The translations under genes and the position numbers were made by a program. 64,000 nucleotides of DNA from Haladaptatus sp. QDMS2 (lineage in GTDB: Archaea > Halobacteriota > Halobacteria > Halobacteriales > Halococcaceae). The notes beneath the pieces are model-generated. The model saw nothing but the letters and a program-made list of their open reading frames with translations, had not been told where the DNA came from and did no database searches. Below are positions 35,260 through 44,596 of the stretch, in pieces; the first letter of the stretch is position 1; every line of letters begins with the position of its first letter. Location: the NCBI RefSeq assembly GCF_029338295.1, contig NZ_CP119791.1, forward strand, positions 2,604,001 through 2,668,000, given 5' to 3'.

Positions 35260-35964
35260 ATGACACGGCTCCGACTCGCGCTCTTGAACGCTTCACACGA
35301 CGCAACCGATACGAAGCGGAACTTTCGTCGCGAAGTGGACGCGGACCTCGTCGAGTTCCACGCCACCGAGGGCCGGCTTCCGGGAACGTTCGACTTCGAC
35401 GGCTTTCTCGTAACCGGGTCACGGTCGTCCGTGTACTGGGACGAGAAGTGGATTCAACCGCTCAAAGACTGGGCGAAGGAAGCGATCGACGAAGGCCTAC
35501 CAGCCCTCGGCGTCTGTTACGGCCACCAGCTGCTGGCGGATGTCCTCGGCGGCACCGTCGAGGGGATGGGCGAGTACGAAATCGGCTACCGCGAAATCAC
35601 CCACCACGACAACACGCCCCTGTTCTCCGGCGTCAACGAGCGATTCCTCGCGTTCACGACCCACCAAGACGCCGTCACGGAACTCCCGCCGGGCGCGACG
35701 CTCACCGCCGAGAACGACTACGGCGTCCACGGCTTCCAGAAAGACGACGTGTTCGGCGTCCAGTTCCACCCCGAATACGACATGCAGACCGCCCGCGAAC
35801 TGACGATGGGCAAGGACCTGACCGACGAACACCGGCAGCAGGTGTTAGACGGCATCACCCCCGAGAACTACGCCCGCGCCCAGCAGGCGAAACTCGTCTT
35901 CGAGAACTTCTGTGACTACGTCCGCGAAGTGAAGGACATTCCGCGCGCCCCGGCCCGACAGTAA
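35260..35964 (+). CDS. Type 1 glutamine amidotransferase (class I GATase) protein
   Basis: 234 aa. The nucleophile motif is GVCYGHQLLAD, and the His-Glu pair is in VQFHPEYDM. It resembles GMP-synthase-type GATase domains encoded as separate proteins. Its synthase partner is unknown and not in the window. The TATA-like ACTAAACG lies ~25-32 nt upstream. Confidence 0.85.
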   Translation: MTRLRLALLNASHDATDTKRNFRREVDADLVEFHATEGRLPGTFDFDGFLVTGSRSSVYWDEKWIQPLKDWAKEAIDEGLPALGVCYGHQLLADVLGGTVEGMGEYEIGYREITHHDNTPLFSGVNERFLAFTTHQDAVTELPPGATLTAENDYGVHGFQKDDVFGVQFHPEYDMQTARELTMGKDLTDEHRQQVLDGITPENYARAQQAKLVFENFCDYVREVKDIPRAPARQ

Positions 35965-36026
35965 TTCCGTCACCGGTCCGGATTTTCGAGCGACTAACTA
36001 TAGCCGGCTCCTGCTTCTCTCCCTGT

Positions 36027-36743
36027 ATGGCAGTCCGCTCGTTCAGCCGCCTCAGACACCTCGTCGGTGCGGTGGTCATCACCGTCGGTGCGTTCGTCCT
36101 GAGCGCGCTCCTCTCGCTTCCCGCCATCGGGATTCCCTTCGACACGCTGGTGGGCTTTACCGTCATCGTCGTCCTCTCTGAACTCGGGTTCGCGCTCGCC
36201 GCGGGCATCTTTCTGTGGCTCGCCCACCACCGCATCGACTACTTCAACATCCGCTGGCCGACCCGAATGGGGTATATCGCCATCGTGGCCGGAACCGTCG
36301 GCCTGCTCGTCTTCCGGTTCGTCTCGCTGTTCGCCGTCACCGAACTCGGCCTGCCGGTCGCCGGAAATTCCATCCTCGACCCGGCACTGGCGGGGTTCAC
36401 CGAGATTCTGCTCGTGTTGATTCCCATCTCGATTCTGGTCATCGGCCCCACAGAGGAACTGCTGTTTCGCGGCGTCCTCCAGCGCTACCTCGGGGAATCC
36501 TTCCGAACGGGCACCGCCATCGCGATTTCGAGTTTCTTGTTCGCCCTCGCCCACGTCCCCACGTCGTTCGTCGCCACGCCGGACCTCGGGGCAGTCGCCG
36601 TGACGGGCGTCATCCTCTTTGGCATCTCCGTCATCCTCGGGGTCATCTACGACCGGACGCAGAACCTGGTCGTCCCGATGCTGGTCCACGGTCTCTACGA
36701 CGCGGTGCTGTTCGGCGCGGCGTACGTGGTGTTGACGGGATAA
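36027..36743 (+). CDS. CPBP-family intramembrane glutamic protease (Abi)
   Basis: 238 aa with about seven membrane segments. The catalytic signature EELLFRGVLQRYL, a second acidic/His site around ALAHVPTS and a third near VHGLYDAV are those of type II CAAX-prenyl-protease/Abi proteins. Substrate is unknown; roles in maturation or immunity-like functions are known for members. It ends 12 bp from the convergent cupin gene. Confidence 0.88.
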   Translation: MAVRSFSRLRHLVGAVVITVGAFVLSALLSLPAIGIPFDTLVGFTVIVVLSELGFALAAGIFLWLAHHRIDYFNIRWPTRMGYIAIVAGTVGLLVFRFVSLFAVTELGLPVAGNSILDPALAGFTEILLVLIPISILVIGPTEELLFRGVLQRYLGESFRTGTAIAISSFLFALAHVPTSFVATPDLGAVAVTGVILFGISVILGVIYDRTQNLVVPMLVHGLYDAVLFGAAYVVLTG

Positions 36744-36755
36744 GAAGACCGGAGA

Positions 36756-37223
36756 TTAGGTGTAGCGACCGGTCTGGTCGCCACACTCCTGGCAGACCGT
36801 GACCAGTGCGTCTCTCGACTCGACCATCTCGATTTTCTGCGGGGTACGTCCGTCGCAGGACTCACAGTCTCCGTAGAGGTCGATTTCGTTCGACTCTTTG
36901 GGCGACCCGATGGCGAGGGCGACGACGCGGTCGTCGGTGTAGTTGAACCCCTGCTGGTGGTCGCCAGGGGCAAAGCGGATGGCCTCACCTTCCTCGACGA
37001 CGATTTCGCCGTCCTCAGTGTCGAAGGTGGCGGCCCCCTCCTGGATGTAGAACACTTCTTCCTGGTCGTGGTGGCAGTGGTAGCCGAAGGCGAAACTCTC
37101 GCCGGGGGCGAGTTCGAAGTAGTTGAGCGCGAGACCCTCGGTTTCGAGCGCCTTCGCCACGGGGATGCGGCGGCTTGCGGGACTCATCCGTCGGTCGAGT
37201 TCGTCGATGCGAACCTTCTGCAT
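36756..37223 (-). CDS. Cupin-domain protein with C-terminal zinc ribbon
   Basis: 155 aa. A single cupin barrel at ~25-108 with the metal motif YHCHHDQEEVFYIQEG and a second motif FAPGDHQQGFNY, then a C-terminal CESCDG ... CQECGD zinc ribbon at ~118-146. The cupin-ribbon pairing suggests a metal-dependent enzyme or sensor with a nucleic-acid or protein-binding tail. The minus-strand GACTTTTGTG near 37245 may be its TATA box. Confidence 0.8.
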   Translation of the reverse strand: MQKVRIDELDRRMSPASRRIPVAKALETEGLALNYFELAPGESFAFGYHCHHDQEEVFYIQEGAATFDTEDGEIVVEEGEAIRFAPGDHQQGFNYTDDRVVALAIGSPKESNEIDLYGDCESCDGRTPQKIEMVESRDALVTVCQECGDQTGRYT

Positions 37224-37541
37224 GGTGCAAACGCGGGAGTGGAGTCACAAAAGTCCTCCCCGACGTGTCTTTTGCTTGTCCAGTCGGTGGTGGGTTTCGG
37301 TGTCTGGTCACGCGAGCACGCCATCGATTCTCGTCGGAATCGCACGGCCAGCTGAAAACTCTCGACCCTCGTACGGTCGCGTCCCGTGACCGGATTTTCG
37401 TCGGAAACCGACAGACTGCGACCGTTTCGTCCTCGAAACGACACGAAAAGTGGCACCCGCCAGTCCAATTGGCGGCCCGACATAATAATAAACCATGAGG
37501 TAGGAGTAACATGCGACCAAGAGTCACGAGGTTCGATACCA
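37224..37541. promoter_or_regulatory. 318-bp spacer between cupin and ETF operon, with hairpins and promoter
   Basis: No gene recognised. Three perfect short stems occur: GTCGG/CCGAC at 37400-37412, CGTTTCG/CGAAACG at 37423-37440 and CCGCCA/TGGCGG at 37457-37475. They are followed by an AT-rich TATA region (ATAATAATAAA, 37482-37492) and the ETF beta start at 37542. Confidence 0.45.
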
Positions 37542-38393
37542 ATGCACTCAATTGTTCTTACGAAAGGCGTCCCCGACTTCCGCGAGGGTCAGGTGTCCTT
37601 CAACGAGGAAGGACACCTGGAGCGGGGGAAAACGCCGACGGTGATGAATCCGAACGACAAGTTCGCCCTGGAGGCCGCGTTACAGACGAAAGTCCGACAC
37701 GGCGGCCGAGTCAGCCTGATGAGCATGGGGCCGCCAGGCTACCAGAGCATTCTCGTAGAGGGGATGCGCGACGTGTACGCAGACGACCTCTACTTGCTCT
37801 CTGACCGCGAGATGGCCGCCTCAGACACCTGGGCGACGGCCATCACCCTCAGCGCCGGCATCGAAAAACTCGGCGAACCGGACCTCATCTTCGCCGGGTT
37901 CAAAACCGCAGACGGGGAGACGGGCCACACCGGCCCCCAGACGGCGTGGTGTCTCGACTGGCCGATGATTACCCACGTCATCGCCCTCGACGTAGACGAG
38001 GAAGAACGCACGGTTCGCGCAAAGCGCCTCGTCGAAGGCGACATCAAGGAGATCGAGACGGTGGAGGTGGACATGCCCGCGTTCATCGTGATGGACCCCG
38101 AGTTCGAAGCGAGTTACCGGAAGGCCGACCACCGCCTCGTGTTCAAGGACCTGCGCGCGGAGACCCAGGAGCGCGCCGAGGACGCAGAGGACCACATCAC
38201 GGTGTGGGACCACGTCGCGCTCAACCTCGACCCGAACTTCATCGGCCTCGACGGGTCGCCGACCATCGTGTCCTCGGTGGACCCGATTCCGAAAGCGCCC
38301 GCAGAGCGCGAGGCCACCATGGTCGACGCGGCCGACGCGGAGGGAATGCGAGAAGTACTGGACGTGATGGACGCGTTCGCAGCGGGGGACTAA
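37542..38393 (+). CDS. etfB: Electron transfer flavoprotein beta subunit (FixA-type)
   Basis: 283 aa, the smaller ETF subunit that accepts electrons from acyl-CoA or other flavin dehydrogenases. Start MHSIVLTKGVPDF. Conserved AMP/nucleotide-binding segments: AALQTKVRHGG, LDWPMITHVIAL, RRLVEGDIKEIETVEV. It starts the four-gene operon and is separated from the alpha gene by 3 bp. Confidence 0.93.
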   Translation: MHSIVLTKGVPDFREGQVSFNEEGHLERGKTPTVMNPNDKFALEAALQTKVRHGGRVSLMSMGPPGYQSILVEGMRDVYADDLYLLSDREMAASDTWATAITLSAGIEKLGEPDLIFAGFKTADGETGHTGPQTAWCLDWPMITHVIALDVDEEERTVRAKRLVEGDIKEIETVEVDMPAFIVMDPEFEASYRKADHRLVFKDLRAETQERAEDAEDHITVWDHVALNLDPNFIGLDGSPTIVSSVDPIPKAPAEREATMVDAADAEGMREVLDVMDAFAAGD

Positions 38394-38396
38394 CTC

Positions 38397-39905
38397 ATGG
38401 CGCTCGACCCAGCAGACTACACGGTAAAAGAACTCGAATCGGAACTCGAAGACGTCGCAGACGAAGGCGAACTACAGGAGATTCTCGACGCAGAGAAAGA
38501 CGGCAAGGGACGGACGACGGCCGTCGCGGCCATCGAGGCGCGTCTCGACGCCGTCACCGGCGCAGACGAGGGCGAAGCGGCGGACGAAGACGTCCAGGAA
38601 GAACCCGAGGGAAGCGTCGAAAAACCCGCGGCGGCCAAGCAGGCGGTGGACGTCATGGGACTCGCAGACGACCTCCCCGAGGGCTTAGAGCACCCGACGG
38701 CGGACAAGAAACACGTCCGCGCACTCGTCGGCGGCACCTACCGCGACATGTGGGTGTACTGTGAGACGCAGGCCGGCGAACTCATCGACGTCTCGAAGGA
38801 GATGCTCGGGAAGGCCCGCGAGCTAATGGACCAGTACAACGAGGACTACGACGCAGACGAGCGCGTCGTGGGCGTCGTCATCGGCGACAACACGAGCGAC
38901 CTCGCAGACGACGTCATCGCCTACGGTGCGGACGTGGCGGTGTACCACGAGGACGACCGCCTCGAACGCTTCCAGCACAAACCGTACACCGAAATCGTCT
39001 CCGACATGAGCCGGGCGGACGCAGACTGGCGCGACTACGACAAGCCCCGGTACTTCCTGTTCCCGGCGACGAACAACGGTCGTGACCTCTCGGCGCAGGT
39101 GCAGGCCGAACTCGACAGCGGCCTCGCGAGCGACTGTTCTGACCTCTACATCACGGACGAACTCATCTCGAATCCCGTGAAGACGGGTGAACCCGGTGTG
39201 AAAGTCGAGTTCGAGCGCGTGTTGCACATGAAACGCCCCGACTTCAGCGGGTTCGAGTACTCGACGATTCTCTGTCTCGACAATCCGAGCCGGGAGTTCC
39301 ACCCGCAAGGAGCCTCGGTCATTCCCGGGAGTTTCCCGGTCCCCGAAGCAGACGACGACCGCGTGGGCCTCATCGTGGACCACGACCTCGACCTGCCCGA
39401 CGACTGGTTCAAAGTGCACGTGACTGGTCACGAAGAACTCGACGAAGGCGTAGACCTGACTGGGCGCGAGGTCATCGTCGCGGTGGGGCGGGGAATTGGC
39501 AAGGACCCGACCAAGGGGCTCGAACTCGCGCTCGACCTCGTCAAACAGTTCGACGACGCGGACCTCGGCCTCTCGCGTGGCGTGGTGACGGCCTCATACA
39601 AGGTGGGCGGCCACGTCGAACAGTACGTCGCGGAGGAACGCCAGATTGGCGAGACGGGACAGGTGGTCGCGCCGCCACTCTACATCGCGGCGGGTATCTC
39701 CGGGGCGGTCCAGCACAAGGTCGGGATGGACGAGTCGGGTACGATTATCTCCATCAACACGGACCCAGACGCCCGAATTCGGGACTTCTCGGATTACTTC
39801 ATCGAGGGAGACCTGTTCGAGGTGCTCCCGCAGTTGACACAGGCGCTCGAAAGCGGCGAATTGAATCTGAAAGCACTCGCTGACGGACGCGGTGACTCAC
39901 AATGA
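38397..39905 (+). CDS. etfA: Electron transfer flavoprotein alpha subunit with N-terminal helical extension (FixB-type)
   Basis: 502 aa, larger than a bare ETF alpha. An N-terminal helical domain at ~1-95 (DYTVKELESELEDV...) and acidic linker precede the ETF-alpha part, which holds VWVYCE-like, VVGVVIGDNTSDLA and the C-terminal FAD-binding motif GRGIGKDPTKGLEL with GAVQHKVGMDESGTIISINTDP. It overlaps fixC by 4 bp (ATGA). The N-terminal extension is unusual for bacterial FixB. Confidence 0.93.
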   Translation: MALDPADYTVKELESELEDVADEGELQEILDAEKDGKGRTTAVAAIEARLDAVTGADEGEAADEDVQEEPEGSVEKPAAAKQAVDVMGLADDLPEGLEHPTADKKHVRALVGGTYRDMWVYCETQAGELIDVSKEMLGKARELMDQYNEDYDADERVVGVVIGDNTSDLADDVIAYGADVAVYHEDDRLERFQHKPYTEIVSDMSRADADWRDYDKPRYFLFPATNNGRDLSAQVQAELDSGLASDCSDLYITDELISNPVKTGEPGVKVEFERVLHMKRPDFSGFEYSTILCLDNPSREFHPQGASVIPGSFPVPEADDDRVGLIVDHDLDLPDDWFKVHVTGHEELDEGVDLTGREVIVAVGRGIGKDPTKGLELALDLVKQFDDADLGLSRGVVTASYKVGGHVEQYVAEERQIGETGQVVAPPLYIAAGISGAVQHKVGMDESGTIISINTDPDARIRDFSDYFIEGDLFEVLPQLTQALESGELNLKALADGRGDSQ

Positions 39906-41566
39906 CGGAGTACGAACACTATGAAGCAGTCGTGGTCGGTGCCGGCCCCGGAGGGGCGGCGGCGGCCGCGGTACTCGCACGAAACGGTATCGAAACGCTC
40001 GTCCTCGAACGCGGCGTCGAGGCGGGGTCGAAGAACGTCTCGGGTGGCCTCCTCTACGCAGAGGAATCGGCCCCCTACACCATCGACGACCTCTTCCCCG
40101 ACTTCCGCGAGGAGGCCTCAGAACGCCCGATTACGCAGTATCACCTGCACAATATCGCCGGCAAGAAGGTGAAATCCTTCGACATCACGGACCTCCACGA
40201 ACACGACACCGCGTGGTCTGACGCCGTGCTGCGCCGGAAGATGGACTCGTGGCTCGCCGGACAGGTTCACGAGATTACTCGTGCGACCGGCGGTGGCCTC
40301 CTGACCGGCGTCCACGTCGATGGCTTGCTGCGGGAGAAAGGCGAAATCGTCGGCGTCACCTGTGACGAACTCGACCCCATCACGGCAGACATCGTCGTCG
40401 CCGCAGACGGGGTGAACTCAGAACTCGCCCGGCAGGCGGGTCTCATGGACTGGGAGGAACCAGATGAATGGTTCCAGGGAGTCAAAGCCGTCGCGGAGAT
40501 GCCCGAAGACGTCATCGCAGAACGCTTCGACGTCGAAGAAGACGAGGGCGTCGCCCACCTGTTCTCCGGCAACCTGTTCGAGAACGTCCGGGGTGGTGGC
40601 TTCCTCTACACGAACCAGGAGTCGCTGTCCATCGGGACGGTGTTCCACTTAGACTCGCTCGTCGAAGAGCGCGCAGAGCCACACCAGTTGCTCGACAACC
40701 TGCTCACCCACCCGCTGCTCGCCAACTGGCTGGGCGACGACTACACGGAACTCGAGTACTCGGCGAAACTCGTCCCCGACTCGAAGAAAGTGGCCCACAC
40801 GTCGCCGCACAAGGACAACCTCGTGCTCGTGGGCGACGCGGCAGGCCAGATGCAAGCACAGGGCCCCATCATCAAGGGGATGAACCACGCCGTCACCGCC
40901 GGGGCACTCGCCGCAGAGGCGTTCGCGGAAGCGAAAGCCCGCGGCGACACGGCCTCCGCCGGGGAACGCTACACCGAGAAACTCTACGACGAAGGCGTGA
41001 TGAAGAAGCTCCGGCCGCGGGGCTACCAGGTGGTCCGTCGGGTTGGCGAGAACGACGCGGCAGAGGGCATCGTCGACGGCCTGCTCAAATCCACGATTGG
41101 CCGACTCGGCGTCCGTGCCCTGGGCGGGCGGTTAGAGCGCCTCTACTCCGAGCCACGGCTGTCGATGATGGTGCCGGATACCCAGACGCCGTACGTGACG
41201 CTGCCGACGGTCATCGCAGAGGAACTGGGAACGAGAATCAGCACCGAGAGCCACGTCGAACCACCGTCGCTGGCAGACCGCATCGGGAAACTCACCTACG
41301 ACACGGACGTGGGCAACCCACATATCACGCTGCTCGACAACTCGCTCGAAGCGAGCGGCGCGGCGGTCACGGCGTGTCCGGTGAGCGCCCGGAACTTCGG
41401 TGGCGGGTGCTACCGCGAGGAGACCATCGCGTCGAACGGCTCGACGGAGCGGGTGGTGAGTCTCGACACCCAGCCGTGCGTCGAGTGTGGGACCTGTGCC
41501 ATCGTCGCGGACACGAAGTGGGAACACCCACGGGGTGAGAAGGGCGTCGAGTTCGAGTGGGGCTAA
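39902..41566 (+). CDS. fixC: ETF:quinone oxidoreductase-like FixC with fused FixX ferredoxin domain
   Basis: 554 aa. N-terminal FAD motif GAGPGGAAAAAVLARNG, then a FixC/ETF-QO core with GDAAGQMQAQGPIIKGMNHAV. The C-terminal ~80 residues carry ITLLDNS..., TACPVSAR, GGCYREE and CVECGTC, the cysteine pattern of FixX ferredoxin, so the ferredoxin appears fused rather than a separate gene. It would pass electrons from ETF to quinone. No separate fixX is seen. Confidence 0.9.
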   Translation: MTEYEHYEAVVVGAGPGGAAAAAVLARNGIETLVLERGVEAGSKNVSGGLLYAEESAPYTIDDLFPDFREEASERPITQYHLHNIAGKKVKSFDITDLHEHDTAWSDAVLRRKMDSWLAGQVHEITRATGGGLLTGVHVDGLLREKGEIVGVTCDELDPITADIVVAADGVNSELARQAGLMDWEEPDEWFQGVKAVAEMPEDVIAERFDVEEDEGVAHLFSGNLFENVRGGGFLYTNQESLSIGTVFHLDSLVEERAEPHQLLDNLLTHPLLANWLGDDYTELEYSAKLVPDSKKVAHTSPHKDNLVLVGDAAGQMQAQGPIIKGMNHAVTAGALAAEAFAEAKARGDTASAGERYTEKLYDEGVMKKLRPRGYQVVRRVGENDAAEGIVDGLLKSTIGRLGVRALGGRLERLYSEPRLSMMVPDTQTPYVTLPTVIAEELGTRISTESHVEPPSLADRIGKLTYDTDVGNPHITLLDNSLEASGAAVTACPVSARNFGGGCYREETIASNGSTERVVSLDTQPCVECGTCAIVADTKWEHPRGEKGVEFEWG

Positions 41567-41568
41567 GC

Positions 41569-41961
41569 GTGACCCACTCGCCGTACTGGGAGCGGATTTC
41601 GGCGCTGGCAGAGCGAGCGCGCGCAGACCGAGAGGCATCAACGCTTGTCCGGGGCGACCCGGACACAGAGCGGGCGATGGCGTACCTGCGTGAGGGGGCG
41701 GGACAGGCCGTCCTCGTGTACATCGAAGCACGCACTGGTGACGAGCAGGTGCGCTTTTCGGAGGTGGAGTTCTCGCTGCTCGAACGGGCGTTGAACGACT
41801 GGCTCGACTGCTACGCCCACTGTTACGGCGTCGAGTTGGACGCGGATTTCACGGTTCGCGAGATGGCGGAACTACTCATCAAGACCGACAACATCCACGA
41901 CACGGCCCAGTTGTTGACTGGGGTGCCGAAACGACGACCAACCGTCACGAAAAACTATTAG
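41569..41961 (+). CDS. Uncharacterised protein in the ETF operon
   Basis: 130 aa, starting with GTG 2 bp after the fixC stop (MTHSPYWERISALAER); an in-frame GTG at 41557 overlapping fixC is possible. It is mostly helical, with no transmembrane segment and no recognised domain. The final KRRPTVTKNY is basic. Its tight spacing says cotranscription with fixA-B-C; role unknown. Confidence 0.7.
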   Translation: MTHSPYWERISALAERARADREASTLVRGDPDTERAMAYLREGAGQAVLVYIEARTGDEQVRFSEVEFSLLERALNDWLDCYAHCYGVELDADFTVREMAELLIKTDNIHDTAQLLTGVPKRRPTVTKNY

Positions 41962-41986
41962 GGTAGAGGGCGTGGTATCGCATGCC

Positions 41987-42718
41987 ATGAAACTCTCTGA
42001 CAAGCTAGAGTTCGGCCACGAGGACCGACGACTCATCTACGAGTACATCGAGAGCCACGGGGCCGTGACGCCGAAGGAGATAGAGCGGACGCTGCGGGTG
42101 GACCCCGGTGGACTCAAACACCACATCGCGATTCTGAAGCGCGACGGGCTCATCGAAGCGGCGGACGACAAACTGCTCGTCTCCATCGACGCTGGCACGG
42201 AGGAGGAGTTCACCGACGAGGGCGTCGAGTACTCGATTCGGCCCGCTCGCCAGGATGACCTCACCGGGCTTGTCGGAGCGATTCGCCAGGTGTCCCAGGA
42301 GAAGACGTACATCGTCGGCGAATCGGTGGCCGACGTCATCGACCACGAGGAGGTGCTCCTGCGACACAACGAACTGGAGTCACGCATGTTCTTCGTCGCC
42401 TGCGTCAACGGGGACGTGGTCGGCTGGGTCCACCTGAGCGCCCCCGAACTGGAGAAACTGAGTCACACCGCCGAGTTGACCGTGGGCGTCATCGACGAAT
42501 ATCGCGGCCACGGCATCGGGAGCCACCTGCTCCACCGTGGGCTCGAATGGGCCAAAGAAAACGGCTTCGAGAAGATCTACAACTCGGTTCCATCGACGAA
42601 CACGGACGCCATCAAGTTCTTAGAGACCCACGACTGGGAAATCGAGGCGACGCGCGCGAAACACTACAAACTCGGCGCGGAGTACATCGACGAAGTGATG
42701 ATGGCGGTCAGACTCTGA
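41987..42718 (+). CDS. HTH domain-GNAT acetyltransferase fusion
   Basis: 243 aa. Winged-helix domain at ~5-70 (FGHEDRRLIYEYIESHGAVTPKEIERTLRVDPGGLKHHIAILKRDGLI, i.e. a MarR/ArsR-like shape) fused to a GNAT domain at ~80-243 with acetyl-CoA site VGVIDEYRGHGIGSHLL. It might be a regulator that senses acetyl-CoA or an acetyltransferase guided to DNA. ATG 41987 is chosen; the first in-frame codon is 41972. It follows the ETF operon by 25 bp. Confidence 0.82.
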   Translation: MKLSDKLEFGHEDRRLIYEYIESHGAVTPKEIERTLRVDPGGLKHHIAILKRDGLIEAADDKLLVSIDAGTEEEFTDEGVEYSIRPARQDDLTGLVGAIRQVSQEKTYIVGESVADVIDHEEVLLRHNELESRMFFVACVNGDVVGWVHLSAPELEKLSHTAELTVGVIDEYRGHGIGSHLLHRGLEWAKENGFEKIYNSVPSTNTDAIKFLETHDWEIEATRAKHYKLGAEYIDEVMMAVRL

Positions 42719-42793
42719 CCACGACGTCGGGGAGTTTTTCGCGGCGACCAGCGACCGCAAACGTGCAGAAAACCGCCGGAGAGCGGAGTTCCC

Positions 42794-43178
<385 letters not shown>

Positions 43179-43194
43179 GGGCGAAAAACAGCGG

Positions 43195-43356
43195 CTATTT
43201 CGTATCGAGGTCGAGTCCGTCCGGCAGCGCGCCGAACGCGTGTGCGTCTGCGAGTTCGCGCATCCGCTCTCGCAGATGCTGTTCACAGAGGCCGACCTTC
43301 ATGTGGTCTTTCTCCACAGCGAAGGCAGCCTCACGGTCGCAGTAGTGACAGCGCAT
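43195..43356 (-). CDS. Small zinc-finger protein (DUF6757-like)
   Basis: 53 aa, MRCHYCDREAAFAVEKDHMKVGLC...: CxxC at 3-6 and C24/H27 give one possible zinc site. The rest is a charged helix. I recall such a short family in haloarchaea, function unknown. ATG 43356 is preferred. Confidence 0.75.
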   Translation of the reverse strand: MRCHYCDREAAFAVEKDHMKVGLCEQHLRERMRELADAHAFGALPDGLDLDTK

Positions 43357-43382
43357 ACAGTGAACTACGTTCCTTGGGGAGT

Positions 43383-44174
43383 TTAAGCCTCCGACGCCGT
43401 CAATCGTTGACTGAATCGCTCGTACTCCGCGCCAGAAAGCGTCACCTCGCCGAGCACGTCGATGTGGGCGTCGCTCCCGCCGGTGACGAGCAGGTCGTAG
43501 GCGGACACCGCCTCCCAGAGACTGGCGTCGTCCACTGGTCGGGCGTAGGGGTAGTACGCCTCGATAGCGTCTAACTTGGCGGCCAGTTCGATGGCCTTCT
43601 CGGGATGTGGATACCGATACGGGTGTGCGAGGCTGACCACGGGACAGGCTTCGGAGAGCAGGCGGGCACCCTCTTCGAACGAGGGGATGGCCGCCCTGCG
43701 GACGAAACACGGCCCGTCGTCGCCGATGAGCTCGTCGAACGCGTCCTGATAGGCGTAGGGCGCGTCGCTTGCTTCGATGGCGCGGGCGATGTGCGGGCGT
43801 CCGATGCCCGGTTTGTACTCGATGTCGAGGGAGACAGAGAGCGTCGATTCGACGGCCGCGACCATCTCTCGTGCCCGTTCGAGCCGGTTCTGCTGGATGC
43901 GGTCGAGGGTGGTGGCGAGGGCGTCCGTCTCCCGAACGCCGTAGCCGAGCAGGTCGATGTCGAAGCCGCCGGTATCGACGCGCAACTCGATTCCTCTGAT
44001 GAGGGTGAGACCGTCGTGAGTGGTCACGGGGGCGGGCAATCCCGGGTGGATGGTGTCGTGGTCGGTGATTGCCACCGCGTCGAGATCGGCACGGGCAGCC
44101 ACTTGGGGGACGTCCGCGAGCGTCATCGTCCCATCAGACGCAGTCGTGTGTGCATGGAGGTCCGCGACCGACAT
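43383..44174 (-). CDS. PHP-domain metal-dependent phosphoesterase
   Basis: 263 aa. Motifs of the PHP fold: DLHAHTTASDG near the start, AITDHDT, a central H (GIELRVD...), AHPYRYPHPE and GGSDAH. Members hydrolyse phosphate esters, from histidinol phosphate to short RNA 3'-ends (RNase AM/YciV type); the substrate here is uncertain. It starts opposite the AT-rich region at 44175-44305. Confidence 0.87.
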   Translation of the reverse strand: MSVADLHAHTTASDGTMTLADVPQVAARADLDAVAITDHDTIHPGLPAPVTTHDGLTLIRGIELRVDTGGFDIDLLGYGVRETDALATTLDRIQQNRLERAREMVAAVESTLSVSLDIEYKPGIGRPHIARAIEASDAPYAYQDAFDELIGDDGPCFVRRAAIPSFEEGARLLSEACPVVSLAHPYRYPHPEKAIELAAKLDAIEAYYPYARPVDDASLWEAVSAYDLLVTGGSDAHIDVLGEVTLSGAEYERFSQRLTASEA

Positions 44175-44305
44175 GGTCTAGCCCACGTACTCGGGGTGGA
44201 AACGCCTTCGGGTGGTCCATGGCAATAATATGCCCTAAAAGACCATTAACAATCCATAGTCATACATAGAAAACAGTTATAATTATTCTTCATGCACAAG
44301 CGAGT
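44175..44305. promoter_or_regulatory. AT-rich divergent promoter region with nested dyad
   Basis: TGGTC (44213-44217) and GACCA (44241-44245) enclose GGCA-ATAATA-TGCC (44221-44234). A clear TATA box, TTATAATT at 44278-44285, serves the plus-strand gene at 44306. The PHP gene reads the other way from 44174. Confidence 0.5.
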
Positions 44306-44596
44306 ATGAGATTGAACAACGGTGCAAGCGAACTAATCGAAGCCCACAATTACCCGGCCACGTCCGGCGAATTCGTCGAGCAGTACGGAGAGGAGGAGAT
44401 TAAGCTGGCAAACGGTTCTGAGACCTTTGGCGAGGTCTTTGGGCTGTACGAGTCTGACGAAACCTTCACCGATGCAGAAGATGCAAAGCTTGCAGCGTTC
44501 CAAGCAGTGAGCCACAAGGGCGTTGGCCGGCGTTTCTACTCGGACCGCGAATCGTTCGATATCGCCGAAAAGAGCCCAGAGGCCGTCTCGTTTTAG
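44306..44596 (+). CDS. DUF5789-like haloarchaeal protein
   Basis: 96 aa. Residues at ~8-70 resemble the haloarchaeal DUF5789/DUF2795 pattern: YPATSGEFVEQYGEEEIKLANGSETFGEVF and FQAVSHKGVGRRFYSDR. Function is unknown. The TATA box TTATAATT lies 21-28 nt before ATG 44306. It overlaps the end of the convergent DUF5784 gene. Confidence 0.8.
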   Translation: MRLNNGASELIEAHNYPATSGEFVEQYGEEEIKLANGSETFGEVFGLYESDETFTDAEDAKLAAFQAVSHKGVGRRFYSDRESFDIAEKSPEAVSF

